A stretch of DNA of 64,000 nt from Rhizohabitans arisaemae (GCF_025996515.1 NZ_BLRH01000060.1:1178001-1242000); one strand, 5' to 3'; shown: positions 16,824 through 24,616, numbered from the stretch's first letter. Numbers and translations: made by a program. The notes: generated from the sequence alone by a model not told the origin.

Positions 16824-17549
16824 GTGAGACCCGACACCCGCGACCTGTCCGAACAGATCGCCGCCGATGTGCGCGCCCTGATCATGGCTGGCTTGCTTGC
16901 ACCTGGGGCCGAATTGCCTTCGGTGCCGAAGGCAGCCGCCCAGCGAGGCGTATCTACCACTGCTATTCAGAACGCTTGGAAGATCCTCAAGGCAGAGGGT
17001 TACTTGGTGAGCCGAACAGGCAAGGGCGTCTATGTGCGGGAACGGGACACCTTTGTCGTTGACGCTGCCGCCTACTACGATCCCGCCGCACGCTCGGTTA
17101 AGTACCGAATGCTGGACGTTCGCGAGGTTGAGCCGCCCGCCGATGTGGCCGTGGCACTAGGTGAGGATCGAGCCGTCCTACGGCATCGCATGACCGTACG
17201 GCTTCCAGACGATGTGCCTGTTGAGCTGTCCTGGTCCTACTATCCGCTGAGCCTTGTCGCTGGAACACCTCTCACTCAGCGGGGGAAGATCCCGGGAGGC
17301 GCTCCCAAGGTGCTTGCCGAACTGGGGCATCCCGAGCGTGCATTCACTGACCGGCTGTCCACCCGCCCTCCGACCAAAGAGGAGTCTGAAGGGCTGAACA
17401 TGCCAAATGGAGTGCCGGTGTTGCGCCAGTTCCGGACCGTTTTCTCAGATCACGACCGGCCGATCGAGGTCTCAATCATCGTCAAGCCTGGCCACCTCTA
17501 TGAACTCACATATCACCAGGCAGTTGGGGTTACGGACGGGAGCAGCTAG
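16824..17549 (+). CDS. GntR-family regulator with UTRA ligand domain
   Basis: 241 residues. The N-terminal winged helix (LSEQIAADVRALIMAGLLAP, then LPSVPKAAAQRGVSTTAIQ, LKAEGYLVSRTGKGVYVRE) is typical of GntR/HutC regulators. The C-terminal UTRA-like ligand domain runs from about residue 80 to the end (REVEPPADVAVALGEDRAVL, VELSWSYYPLSLVAG). GTG 16824 is preferred over GTG 16794 because GGAG lies 8 bases upstream. It diverges from the lanthipeptide operon and may control it through the palindrome at 16713-16728. Regulators of this type also occur on integrative plasmids, where they control transfer genes. Confidence 0.88.
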   Translation: MRPDTRDLSEQIAADVRALIMAGLLAPGAELPSVPKAAAQRGVSTTAIQNAWKILKAEGYLVSRTGKGVYVRERDTFVVDAAAYYDPAARSVKYRMLDVREVEPPADVAVALGEDRAVLRHRMTVRLPDDVPVELSWSYYPLSLVAGTPLTQRGKIPGGAPKVLAELGHPERAFTDRLSTRPPTKEESEGLNMPNGVPVLRQFRTVFSDHDRPIEVSIIVKPGHLYELTYHQAVGVTDGSS

Positions 17550-17713
17550 CGGTAGGTACGCTTTCGCCACCCAACGCCACCGTTACCTGGACGCCAGCCG
17601 AGTTCTGAACGTGGATTGGGCGACGCGGACCATGCTGATGGTCAAGTGCGAATGCCAGGAAGAATAGGTCGACGAGTCGTTGTGAGCTACTCGATGCGGG
17701 CCAGCTCAACGTA

Positions 17714-17738
17714 GAAGCCCCAGCTAGACGGGGCTTTC
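17714..17738 (+). terminator. Intrinsic terminator after the GntR gene
   Basis: AAGCCCC (17715-17721) pairs with GGGGCTT (17730-17736), followed by TTCG. Short stem, 165 bp downstream of the regulator stop. Confidence 0.55.
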
Positions 17739-17769
17739 GAGCACGGGAAAGATCGCCTGCTCGGTTCGT

Positions 17770-18234
17770 TTACGCCGCTGGTGTCCTTCTCCGCCGTGCC
17801 TCGGACCAGCCCAGGACATCGGCCGGCCACTTCTCCTCCCATGAACCGTCGGCCGAGTACCGGACGAACAACCGCCAGCTCGTCGCCACCAGGTCCTCAG
17901 CCCACAGCCGACCCATCACATTGTTCTTCAGGTACAGGCTCTCGGTGAACCGCTCGATCAGATCAAGCACCGGCGCGTCGTGATCGCCGAAGAACATCAA
18001 CAGATACTTGCCCAACCCGGCGACGTCCGAGCATTTCGGCTTGTCCTGGCGTAGCACGCGCAGGTGGTAGACAAGTTTGGGGAGGACATAGTCGTCGCAG
18101 TACTGCCTGTCGCGTTTGCCCTTGCCTGCCAGGAGTTCCCACCACTCCTGGTTCTCAGGTCGGGGGATGATGTCGAGGAGGTCGGCGAGGTGGCGGAGGT
18201 CGGGGTCGGCGGAGATGCTCGTCGAAGTGTCCAC
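17770..18234 (-). CDS. Hypothetical protein
   Basis: 154 residues from a GTG start. The composition is balanced and protein-like rather than a GC shadow: HLADLLDIIPRPENQEWWEL, YCDDYVLPKLVYHLRVLRQD, LMFFGDHDAPVLDLIERF and SYADGSWEE-like acidic/aromatic segments. Mostly helical, soluble, no signal peptide or membrane helix. No family is recognised. It is an isolated gene inside the island, facing the GntR gene tail to tail. Confidence 0.6.
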   Translation of the reverse strand: MDTSTSISADPDLRHLADLLDIIPRPENQEWWELLAGKGKRDRQYCDDYVLPKLVYHLRVLRQDKPKCSDVAGLGKYLLMFFGDHDAPVLDLIERFTESLYLKNNVMGRLWAEDLVATSWRLFVRYSADGSWEEKWPADVLGWSEARRRRTPAA

Positions 18235-18357
18235 CAGCCCATCGTGAAGCCGTGCTCGCGGGGGTCAATCGGGTATGCGGTGTCGGTTGCGCCTCTTGGC
18301 CTCGGGCACAGCAGCCTTCACACTGGATGAGCTCACCACCACGCTCCGGAGGCGCCG

Positions 18358-18807
18358 ATGCGGGTCCTCACCCTGACCGGCGCCCTACTCCTGCTCACCC
18401 CGCAACCGTCAGGGTGCGCCGGCCCGCCTCAGCCGTCCGGGGTGGGCTTCAACTGCGAGACGCACTTCGACTTCGGATCGCAAGCCCGGCCCGGAAACGG
18501 GCGCATCGTCGGGGCGGCTTTCACCATCTGCGTCACACCACCTCAGCGGCATGTCCTGACCGTCTCGCTGGAGCGCCGCGACACCAACGCCAAGTGGCTG
18601 ATCCGGGCGAAGGAGACCAGCTCGACGATCCCGGGAGTGAACTTCAAGGTGCGTAAGCAGGTCACTGTGGGTACGGCATGCTCGCCCGGCCATTGGCGGG
18701 TACGGGCACGCACAGTCGGACGCTACAAGGGGAAGCCGTACACGGCGGAGAACGCGTCGATCGAGAGGACGGTGTCGCGTCGTGATTGCGAACGTCGCCT
18801 ACCGTGA
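18358..18807 (+). CDS. Secreted hypothetical protein
   Basis: 149 residues with a hydrophobic export signal (MRVLTLTGALLLLTPQPSGC) and four further Cys (FNCETHF, TICVTPP, GTACSPG, RDCERR) that could form two disulfides in an all-beta extracytoplasmic domain. The start at ATG 18358 is well supported by GGAGG five bases upstream. The Cys in PSGCAG might serve as a weak lipobox, but the -3 residue does not fit. It overlaps the next gene by 26 bp. Function unknown. Confidence 0.65.
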   Translation: MRVLTLTGALLLLTPQPSGCAGPPQPSGVGFNCETHFDFGSQARPGNGRIVGAAFTICVTPPQRHVLTVSLERRDTNAKWLIRAKETSSTIPGVNFKVRKQVTVGTACSPGHWRVRARTVGRYKGKPYTAENASIERTVSRRDCERRLP

Positions 18808-19087
18808 GAGCCTTAGTCGGCTCCGGTGGCGGGTGGCAGCCGGATGGCGGGTTGCGTGGTACCGCGGCTTCTTCGAGCCGCCGGTCGATCGTCCTACGCG
18901 CTGGCAGCGCCTGATGCAGGCGGGCGGGCCGCGGTTCGCCGACGGCCGCAACGCCTGGGCTCGTCACGCCGAGCGGATGACGCGGGTGGGGTTCTTCGTG
19001 GTGACGCTGCCGCTCGTTGTGATCGGCGAGGTGCGGCGTCTCGTCGCGGCTGGTCCCGGCGAGCAGATCGAGCAGACGAGCAGCTAA
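18782..19087 (+). CDS. Small single-pass membrane hypothetical protein
   Basis: 101 residues. An Arg/Trp-rich N-terminal half (LRWRVAAGWRVAWYRGFFEP) is followed by one hydrophobic segment, VGFFVVTLPLVVIGEVRRLV. The GTG start overlaps the previous gene, suggesting coupling, but no strong ribosome site is seen, so the true start may be later. No family recognised; the overlap with the secreted-protein gene is the only functional hint. Confidence 0.5.
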   Translation: MIANVAYRESLSRLRWRVAAGWRVAWYRGFFEPPVDRPTRWQRLMQAGGPRFADGRNAWARHAERMTRVGFFVVTLPLVVIGEVRRLVAAGPGEQIEQTSS

Positions 19088-19136
19088 GAGGACTCACCCG
19101 TTGGAGCCGGGGCACTCGTGCATGCGGCGTGGACGG

Positions 19137-19471
19137 CTACGGCGGCGCCAGTTGTCCACCCACTCGGCTTACGGTCTGTGGGGGCGACGCCAATGGCGAC
19201 GAGAGCCACCTGCCCACCCAGCTGAATGCGTCGGTGGCGTCCAGGGCCTCGATCAGGATGGTTGGGCCAGCGAGGAAGTCGGTCATCTGGTTGACCCGCT
19301 GCGGGCCGATCGGCGAATCGTCTGCCAGGCCTCAGATACGGCAGCCGCCCGCACCAACAGCGTGACGCCGCGGTCGGCGAAGGTGGTCGCGTAGATGCTC
19401 ATGTCCGCCATTTCGGCCAGGGCCGCACCGTCGAGGACGAACCCGCTGAGCGTGTCCGGCGTCTGCCTCAC
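19137..19471 (-). pseudogene. PIN-domain-like toxin, frameshifted
   Basis: One frame reads SGFVLDGAALAEMADMSIYA and TFADRGVTLLVRAAAVSEAW, then stops at 19283. The adjacent frame picks up immediately with LADDSPIGPQRVNQMTDFLA and GPTILIEALDATDAFSW. Together they give a small PIN-like ribonuclease fold (N-terminal Asp, internal Glu, later Asp). The break near 19333 and a decayed 3' end mark it as inactive. The GTG start overlaps the antitoxin stop by 4 bp, as is usual in toxin-antitoxin pairs. Confidence 0.55.
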
Positions 19472-19704
19472 GAGGCTTTCCGCTCCTGGTTGAGGTAGCG
19501 GTCAATGAGTTCGTCCGCCCAGACCTGGGCGTCGGGTGGGCTCGCCGACCCGGTCACGTCACTGCTTGAGCCAGTTCTCCCGGGTCATCCGGTCTTCGAC
19601 GGCCTCGGTGACATAGATACTGAGGCGATCTCACTGGCATCGAGCTTGGCCTTGAACAGCTGCTCCTTGGGTTTGGACACCGTGACCTTAACCGTCTCTG
19701 CCAT
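19468..19704 (-). pseudogene. Antitoxin gene of the broken PIN pair
   Basis: The start frame encodes MAETVKVTVSKPKEQLFKAK, a beta-strand-type DNA-binding N-terminus of ribbon-helix-helix antitoxins. The conserved continuation IYVTEAVEDRMTRENWLKQ is in another frame, and the tail VWADELIDRYLNQERKAS returns to the first. At least two indels are needed to explain this. It directly precedes the PIN remnant. Assignment rests on the overall pattern and gene order. Confidence 0.5.
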
Positions 19705-20010
19705 ACCAGGAGGGTAGCCCGCCCGTACCAGAGCGAACAGATAGTGTGCATATTTGCTCTGGCTCGGCCACTGACCGTCGAGGCAGATTGACCTCAAACC
19801 TCAACGGCCAGCGACCACATGACGGTGGCTTCGCCAAGCCGAATCGTCAGGCACCCCAAGATGTCCGCAGAAGAGGGACCACCATGATACGAGGTTCGTT
19901 TACTATTTAGGCTTCACCAAGCACTGCCATGGCCTATCCATCGAGCACAGGCTCGACTCCATCAGCAGGCTGGAGTTTCAGGGACTTCACTAGATTTAAA
20001 GAGTGACATC
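19705..20010. other. Intergenic, no gene seen
   Basis: About 300 bp between the decayed antitoxin and a lower-GC gene. The G+C content falls markedly after about 19880, marking a compositional boundary inside the island. No clear hairpin, repeat or promoter pair was recognised. Confidence 0.5.
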
Positions 20011-20763
20011 ATGGACAGCTATTGGGAAGCCGTTGCGGCGATTGTTCCCGTAATTGCTCTCGCCCTGGTCGTTGAGTTGCGGGCAATTCGCAATAGGTGG
20101 CAGAGTCATACACTTCCCCCTTGGACCCAATTGATTCAAACCCTACCATTCACAGCATATGTCATCTGTGGCATTGTCACAGAATACACGGCCCTTTACC
20201 AACTTCGAAGCAACCCCCCAACAAAAAATGGTAGTTCACTTGCCGAAATGACCATCGGAGGCGGCCTCACATTACTTGTCCTCGAGCCAGCAATTTTTGG
20301 ACTGCTCAACATCCCCGGCTCTTGGCTTGCCATCCAATATCTAAGATCACCTCGATTAGTGATCCAAAGATGGCGCATCAGAAGGGATATTGAAGAAGAA
20401 TTCGAGAGCCTACTCAGAGTCCGATTGGAAATTCAAAGCCTTGGCCTCGAACTTGCCCTACAGGGGCTACGAATCGAACATATTAAGCTATTAGACCCCA
20501 AATATAGCAAGCTTTCCAGATATATCGCCACCCACAATCAGGCGCTACAGAATTTGAACTACGCAACCACTAGAACAAACGATAGGGTAGAAGCATTGGG
20601 GGCCCTTCGGCAACGCTTGGAAGAAATGAAATCAACACTCAGAAAGATGAGTGCAATTCCACCCGCTCCTACTCAGAAACCCGTTCACCTGGCCAATAGG
20701 AATCGGCGGTGCAACGGCGGGCCACATAGAGTGCGTAGATCCGGAACATCTGCGAGACCCTAA
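20011..20763 (+). CDS. Lower-GC orphan membrane protein with coiled-coil domain
   Basis: 250 residues. An N-terminal helix (WEAVAAIVPVIALALVVELR), a second hydrophobic stretch (PFTAYVICGIVTEYTALYQL) and a third (GGGLTLLVLEPAIFGLLNIP) are followed by a charged, probably coiled-coil cytoplasmic region (EEEFESLLRVRLEIQSLGLE). The base composition is about 50% G+C, far below its surroundings, with A/T-ending codons, which indicates recent transfer. The last ~25 residues (NRRCNGGPHRVRRSGTSARP) look unlike the rest and may be read-through into foreign sequence. No family recognised. Confidence 0.7.
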   Translation: MDSYWEAVAAIVPVIALALVVELRAIRNRWQSHTLPPWTQLIQTLPFTAYVICGIVTEYTALYQLRSNPPTKNGSSLAEMTIGGGLTLLVLEPAIFGLLNIPGSWLAIQYLRSPRLVIQRWRIRRDIEEEFESLLRVRLEIQSLGLELALQGLRIEHIKLLDPKYSKLSRYIATHNQALQNLNYATTRTNDRVEALGALRQRLEEMKSTLRKMSAIPPAPTQKPVHLANRNRRCNGGPHRVRRSGTSARP

Positions 20764-21133
20764 GAGAGTCAGATGACATGCAGAAGACGAATTTCCGATC
20801 TACCTGTAGAATCATTCCGCCCACAATCGCAGCCCCATGAGGGACCCTAACGTTCTCCAAAAGGGACCCACCGCCACCCGATCAGATACTGTGCCAAACC
20901 GAACAATAGGCATTCAGAACCTCGGGTGGAACCCGATAGCCCCATCCTGAAATAGCTCCTTACCTCGCCGGAAATAGATCTACCCATTATTAATAGGAGC
21001 TCCATATCCAATGCCGAAACGAGCAACGACGTACTGAAATGGTTCGTTAGCGCGCCACGGCTACCGCCTTGCCGGAACGGTCAATCCCCGTGATCCGACA
21101 GAGAGACGCATCCCACTAGCTTGGGCTATATTT
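20764..21133. other. Intergenic, lower GC, no gene seen
   Basis: 370 bp between the orphan membrane protein and a tRNA-Pro fragment. AT-richer than the flanks, without an open frame that has a ribosome site or recognisable domain. Probably debris from successive insertions. Confidence 0.5.
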
Positions 21134-21166
21134 CTGGGGGTCAAGGGGTCGCAGGTTCAAATCCTG
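21134..21166 (+). repeat. 3' fragment of tRNA-Pro (probable attachment-site scar)
   Basis: The stretch CTGGGGGTCAAGGGGTCGCA, continuing GGTTCAAATCCTG, matches the anticodon loop through T-loop of actinobacterial tRNA-Pro(GGG). The 5' half and the acceptor strand are missing, so it is not a gene. Such 3' halves are left where elements integrate into tRNA genes. Confidence 0.65.
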
Positions 21167-21180
21167 GGACGGTGTGGCAA

Positions 21181-21218
21181 GGCCCGATGAAGGGGAAAAA
21201 CCCCTAGCTCATCGGGCC
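21181..21218. terminator. Strong hairpin beside the tRNA-Pro fragment
   Basis: GGCCCGATGA (21181-21190) and TCATCGGGCC (21209-21218) pair perfectly. AGGGG/CCCCT pair inside around an A-rich loop. This is probably the terminator carried with the integrated tRNA-Pro 3' end. Confidence 0.65.
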
Positions 21219-21311
21219 GTCACTCATTCCCCGGATTCTTCGATCGCTCAATCTACAGTGATCGTTCCTGGGGACCGCATGGGGACCACGCAGGGCGGCG
21301 ACGCCTCATCG

Positions 21312-21764
21312 CTACGTCCTCGTTTCGAGGCGGGTACGCCGCCGGCCGCCGCTGAACTCCAGAGCGCACAGCTCCGCGAGCGCGGCCAGAGCGAGTCGCG
21401 CGAGCGCGTGAACCTGCCCCGTCATGGCGGCGATCTCGATGATGCGGCAGGTCAGCTGCCGCACCACGTAGGCCAGCCCCTCCATGTGGTGCTGGTGCCG
21501 GTAGTCGACGAGCAGCTCCGGTCCCCACCTGCCCAGCCCGGCGTCCTGTGCGTATTCGGCCAGCACCATGCCCAGCCGGTACATGGCCTCCTGGTCGCAA
21601 GTGGCCCAGATCGCCGCCCGCAGCGCCTCCTGGAACCGGTCGGCCGTCTCCACCAGCGCGTTCACATCGCCGGGCCAGCCGCGCTCGGCCGCGGCCCGCA
21701 CGGTGTCCATGTGCCGGACCCGGGACCGGACGATCCCCCGGGGAGAGGGCCCCGTCCGCCTCAT
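21312..21764 (-). CDS. Hypothetical helical protein
   Basis: About 150 residues, mostly alpha-helical and alanine-rich: VNALVETADRFQEALRAAIW, CDQEAMYRLGMVLAEYAQDA, YRHQHHMEGLAYVVRQLTCR. The sequence is protein-like on the minus strand, while the overlapping plus frame is low complexity. The start is uncertain: ATG 21764 is listed, with ATG 21710 the alternative. It abuts a truncated HAD gene on the other strand, so its 5' region marks an insertion junction. No family recognised. Confidence 0.45.
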   Translation of the reverse strand: MRRTGPSPRGIVRSRVRHMDTVRAAAERGWPGDVNALVETADRFQEALRAAIWATCDQEAMYRLGMVLAEYAQDAGLGRWGPELLVDYRHQHHMEGLAYVVRQLTCRIIEIAAMTGQVHALARLALAALAELCALEFSGGRRRTRLETRT

Positions 21765-21815
21765 GTGCTCCGGGACCGGGGGCGCCTTGAGCGGCACCAT
21801 CCGCTCAGCACCGGA

Positions 21816-22385
21816 GTGGAAATCCCCCGCGAAGTCGCCGACGACCCCGATCCGCTGTCCGTCTTCCGCTTCAGCGCGATGTTCGGAGAAAGTGTCAGCG
21901 CACTGGTGAACAAGGCCTTGACCGAATTCGAGGTATCGGCGACCGAGTCGGCAACCCCAACCCCGGGCGCAGCCGAGCTCATCCGCCAGCTCAAGGAATC
22001 AGGCAGATCACTCGCCGTCGTAAGCAACAATTCCGAACAAGCCGTGAAAGCATACCTTCAAGCAAACGAGCTAACGCCATACTTCGACTACGTAGCCGGA
22101 CGAGTCAGCTCCGACCCCGACCTGATGAAACCGAATCCCCACCTCGTCCACCGGGCAATGACCGCCCTACAAGCCGACGCGGCAAGCACAGCCTTGATCG
22201 GAGACTCCGAATCCGACATGACCGTCTCCAAGACAGCAGGCATCCTCGCCCTGGGCTACGCAAACCGCCCCGAGAAGCTCACCCGCCTACACGCCGCTGG
22301 CGCAAGCTACATCGTGAAACCATGTCGGAGCTGGCAATCTGACAATGCCGTCGCGGGATATGGATGGCACAATGCGCTTCCGTAG
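21816..22385 (+). pseudogene. HAD-family hydrolase lacking its N-terminus
   Basis: Motif II (SLAVVSNNSEQAVKAYL), the motif III lysine (LMKPNPHLVHRAM) and motif IV (ALIGDSESDMTVSKTAG) of haloacid-dehalogenase phosphatases are intact. The essential nucleophile motif DxDGT that should lie about 25 residues before VEIPREVADDPDPLSVFR is missing. Upstream sequence belongs to an unrelated minus-strand gene. It is therefore a 5'-truncated, presumably inactive phosphoglycolate-phosphatase-like gene. GTG 21816 is in frame but need not be a real start. Confidence 0.75.
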
Positions 22386-22403
22386 CGCGTGATTACCTCA
22401 TGG

Positions 22404-23192
22404 CTAAGAGCGTGCATTTTTCCAACGCCACCCGAATTTGGGGCCCTTTCCTCGCTCAAAGAATCCAGACTCGGCGTAATTGGCTATCACGAATTTCTGT
22501 GAGTCGCCCGAGTTGTCATGGGTTGAGCCTTCTGGTAGTTCATTGACCTTTGAAATTGACTTCGTAATGTGTCGCCCATTGGCATCGTGTTGTGAGTAGG
22601 ACTCGCGAGATGGTCTACTGCTTAGCCACGGCCAATCGTCATCACGTTTTCGAGGGTTTGATGAGAGGGTTTCGGTCAGGCCGAGCTCTACGCGCATTGC
22701 GTTGCGCAACACTTCAAGTAGATCCTGGGCTTGGAACCAGCCAGGATAGTAGTCGATAAAGGCTCCTCGAAGCTCAATGACTGTTGTAATCTCTAGGAGT
22801 GCTCCTGATATGCGATCAGCAAGGTCTGCAACGGGTGGCGTGGCCATGAGTTGAACCTCGAGGAGTATTGGCTGTAGTTCATCATCCCAACGGCGAAAAT
22901 AGCCTAATAGGCCGTCCGAGATGCACTCCTCTTGTTCGTCTTCGACTATCTCGAGCCCGTCGTACGACAAGAACACCCCGATACTATCAATCTCGCGATG
23001 CATAGCTTGGGTGAGTGTCAGATATCGGGCGTATATTTGGCGCCGGTCGCTTAACCAGCGCCGCTCATCGTCGGCCGCCAACTTACGTCGTTCGTTGCGC
23101 CGAGCCATCCAACCAGTGAGTAGGGCACCTCCGAGGCCACCGCCCAAAGCGAAGGATCCCGCTAAGATTGGCACAAATAGATCAGTTGGCAT
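22404..23192 (-). CDS. Single-pass membrane hypothetical protein, lower GC
   Basis: 262 residues from ATG 23192. A glycine-rich N-terminal helix (FVPILAGSFALGGGLGGALL) is followed by a basic turn (WMARRNERRKLAADDERRWL) and a long cytoplasmic region with helices such as DRRQIYARYLTLTQAMHREI. The C-terminus (FFERGKGPKFGWRWKNARS) is basic. G+C is about 50%, pointing to transfer. Short TM plus a helical soluble region resembles small orphan proteins often found on defence-type islands, but no domain is identified. Confidence 0.65.
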   Translation of the reverse strand: MPTDLFVPILAGSFALGGGLGGALLTGWMARRNERRKLAADDERRWLSDRRQIYARYLTLTQAMHREIDSIGVFLSYDGLEIVEDEQEECISDGLLGYFRRWDDELQPILLEVQLMATPPVADLADRISGALLEITTVIELRGAFIDYYPGWFQAQDLLEVLRNAMRVELGLTETLSSNPRKRDDDWPWLSSRPSRESYSQHDANGRHITKSISKVNELPEGSTHDNSGDSQKFVIANYAESGFFERGKGPKFGWRWKNARS

Positions 23193-23711
23193 AGGCCGAT
23201 TATAGGGTGATATGCATGTGTTAGTCATGAGAAGAGGCTACTGGGAGTGCTCAATCCTGGATCTATGAGCAGGCCTCTTGTATAGGTGTCCGGGAACCTC
23301 CCCTTTCGTTACCGTTCGTCGGAGCCATAACAATCAGGATCGGTGCTTCTTCATCGCAACTCAATCCTACTTTGGGGGTACCTTGCTGGTCAGCATTAGG
23401 GTGTTAGTGGGATCGACTCCCTGACATGCTCCCTTGCCAACCACCTGTGAGGTGGGGTATTGATTCGACTGGTGGTCGATCAGTATCGGTTGAGGTTCAC
23501 TGGAGCTTTTGCACACACCATGGCTGCACCCGGCGTGGTCTGCGAGTCAGCCTCGAAGTCTGAGCGGCCTGAAGGTAGCTGCTGCGGGCATTGTTTCTGG
23601 GACACGAGGTGGCCGGGATAGGAGAAGGCCAAGGTGAGAACGTGATTTTGGATGGGTCTCCGGAGCCGAGTGTGCTGGAGGCCGGGACCGGGGAACGGTA
23701 CCGCTCGTACT
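23193..23711. other. Intergenic, no gene seen
   Basis: About 520 bp between the orphan membrane gene and the DUF6247/RelE-like pair. Base composition rises from about 50% back toward 65-70% G+C around 23480. Open frames lack ribosome sites or domains. No clear repeats were noted. Confidence 0.5.
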
Positions 23712-23957
23712 CTATCCGGTCCAGGTCACGTCGTACACGACGATCAGGCGGGCGGGCTTGTTGATGTAGAAGGTGACCAGGCCGCGTTCCCCGAACACCA
23801 CCTGCCGGTCGTCGGGTTCCTCCGAACGCAGGGGCATGCTCTGGTAGGGGTCGGCCTTCACCTGGACCAGCGCGGCCACCAGCACGCGGAACGCCCAGTC
23901 GGGCATGCCCGGTATCTGGCCGGCGGCCACCAGGTCGAACTCCAGCCGGTAGCTCAA
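23712..23957 (-). CDS. RelE/ParE-like toxin-type protein
   Basis: About 81 residues: SYRLEFDLVAAGQIPGMPDW, AFRVLVAALVQVKADPYQSM, VVFGERGLVTFYINKPARLI, VYDVTWTG. The compact alpha/beta layout ending in a strand pair (VTFYI..LIVVYDV) resembles actinobacterial RelE/ParE-family toxins. The TTG start at 23957 overlaps the TGA of the upstream DUF6247 gene by 4 bp (TTGA). An in-frame ATG at 23984 is the alternative. The gene order (partner first, overlapping toxin-like second) supports a toxin-antitoxin-like pair. Catalytic residues cannot be assigned with confidence. Confidence 0.65.
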   Translation of the reverse strand: MSYRLEFDLVAAGQIPGMPDWAFRVLVAALVQVKADPYQSMPLRSEEPDDRQVVFGERGLVTFYINKPARLIVVYDVTWTG

Positions 23958-24256
23958 CTCCCCTGCCCGGCGTGGTCGGCCCATCCCGGTATGGCCTGTT
24001 CCGCGGGAACCCGTTCTCCCCGGTCGGCCCGCGCGGCCCGGGCACGTGCGGTGAAGTCCGGCTGCGCGTAGGCGACCGCACGCATGTGCCAAAGCCTGAG
24101 CACGTCCTGGAGCTGCCGGTACCGCCATGTCTCATGCGCGGCGGCCAGAGCGGCCCGGTAGTCCACCAGGAACCGGTCACGCTCGCCGGGGGGCAGGTCA
24201 CGAAGGATGGTGTCGGGATCCAGCGGGTCGTGTGACTCCAATGATTGAGCGCTCAC
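23954..24256 (-). CDS. DUF6247 family protein (putative antitoxin partner)
   Basis: 100 residues. The helical core LPPGERDRFLVDYRAALAAA followed by HETWRYRQLQDVLRLWHMRA and VAYAQPDF matches the DUF6247 pattern found across Streptosporangiales, often beside a small RelE-like gene. GTG 24256 has an excellent GGGAGG six bases upstream. Overlaps the toxin-like gene. Antitoxin function is inferred from gene order only. It lies 170 bp inside the right boundary of the island. Confidence 0.75.
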   Translation of the reverse strand: MSAQSLESHDPLDPDTILRDLPPGERDRFLVDYRAALAAAHETWRYRQLQDVLRLWHMRAVAYAQPDFTARARAARADRGERVPAEQAIPGWADHAGQGS

Positions 24257-24427
24257 GATGCCTCCCTGTTCCTGTCGGTGTAATGCAGGGTACGTCCGAC
24301 CGAACGGTGCACGACAGACACCCACAAAGAAGTTGAGTTCATGCGGCAGTCTGAGCATCTGTAACGCCTCCGATCACGGTGGCAGATCCAGCCACGACGC
24401 CTCGGACGCGGCCAGGTGATGGGCTAA

Positions 24428-24451
24428 GGGTTCAGGTCCCCCCTCGGACAC
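24428..24451. repeat. attR-like copy of the tRNA-Leu 3' end
   Basis: 24 bp identical to 8353-8376 except one A/G change, ending CCCCCCTCGGACAC. No tRNA 5' part precedes it; left-side sequence diverges immediately, while the right side resembles the DNA next to the left copy. Confidence 0.75.
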
Positions 24452-24616
24452 AAACGAATACCCCATATGGTCCTGGTCGCTCACTGAGGTGACCAGGACT
24501 TTTCTCTTTCCCGGGTGGAAGACGAGACGCAAACCCAGAGCGGCGTAGATCTTCGCCTTCCGGACCTGATCGGCACGGCCCAGCAGTTCCACTGTGTCCC
24601 CCAGCTCTGTGAGCAT
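24452..24616 (-). pseudogene. Second recombinase C-terminal remnant
   Basis: Encodes ADQVRKAKIYAALGLRLVFH, PGKRKVLVTSVSDQDHMGYS and FVSEGGPEPL, clearly paralogous to the remnant at 8317-8562 and likewise reading into a tRNA-Leu 3'-end copy. The N-terminal catalytic and DNA-binding regions are missing. Its presence to the right of attR suggests tandem integration of two related elements or a duplication of the att-recombinase end. Confidence 0.7.
24470..24503 (+). terminator. Hairpin paralogous to the tRNA-Leu terminator
   Basis: GTCCTGGTC (24470-24478) and GACCAGGAC (24491-24499) pair perfectly and are followed by TTTT. Same position relative to the att core as the hairpin at 8395-8428, so it was copied together with att and the recombinase 3' end. 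Confidence 0.7.

Larger units (their letters stand above)
8354..24451. mobile_element. Putative integrated genomic island at tRNA-Leu carrying an FxLD lanthipeptide operon
   Basis: The boundaries are the two 24-bp tRNA-Leu 3'-end copies. Contents are recombinase relics, the RiPP operon, a regulator, toxin-antitoxin relics, a tRNA-Pro fragment and lower-GC orphan genes: typical accessory cargo without housekeeping genes. Because a second recombinase tail sits just right of the right boundary, two related elements may have inserted in tandem. The island seems fixed, since no intact recombinase or excisionase is visible. Confidence 0.6.
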
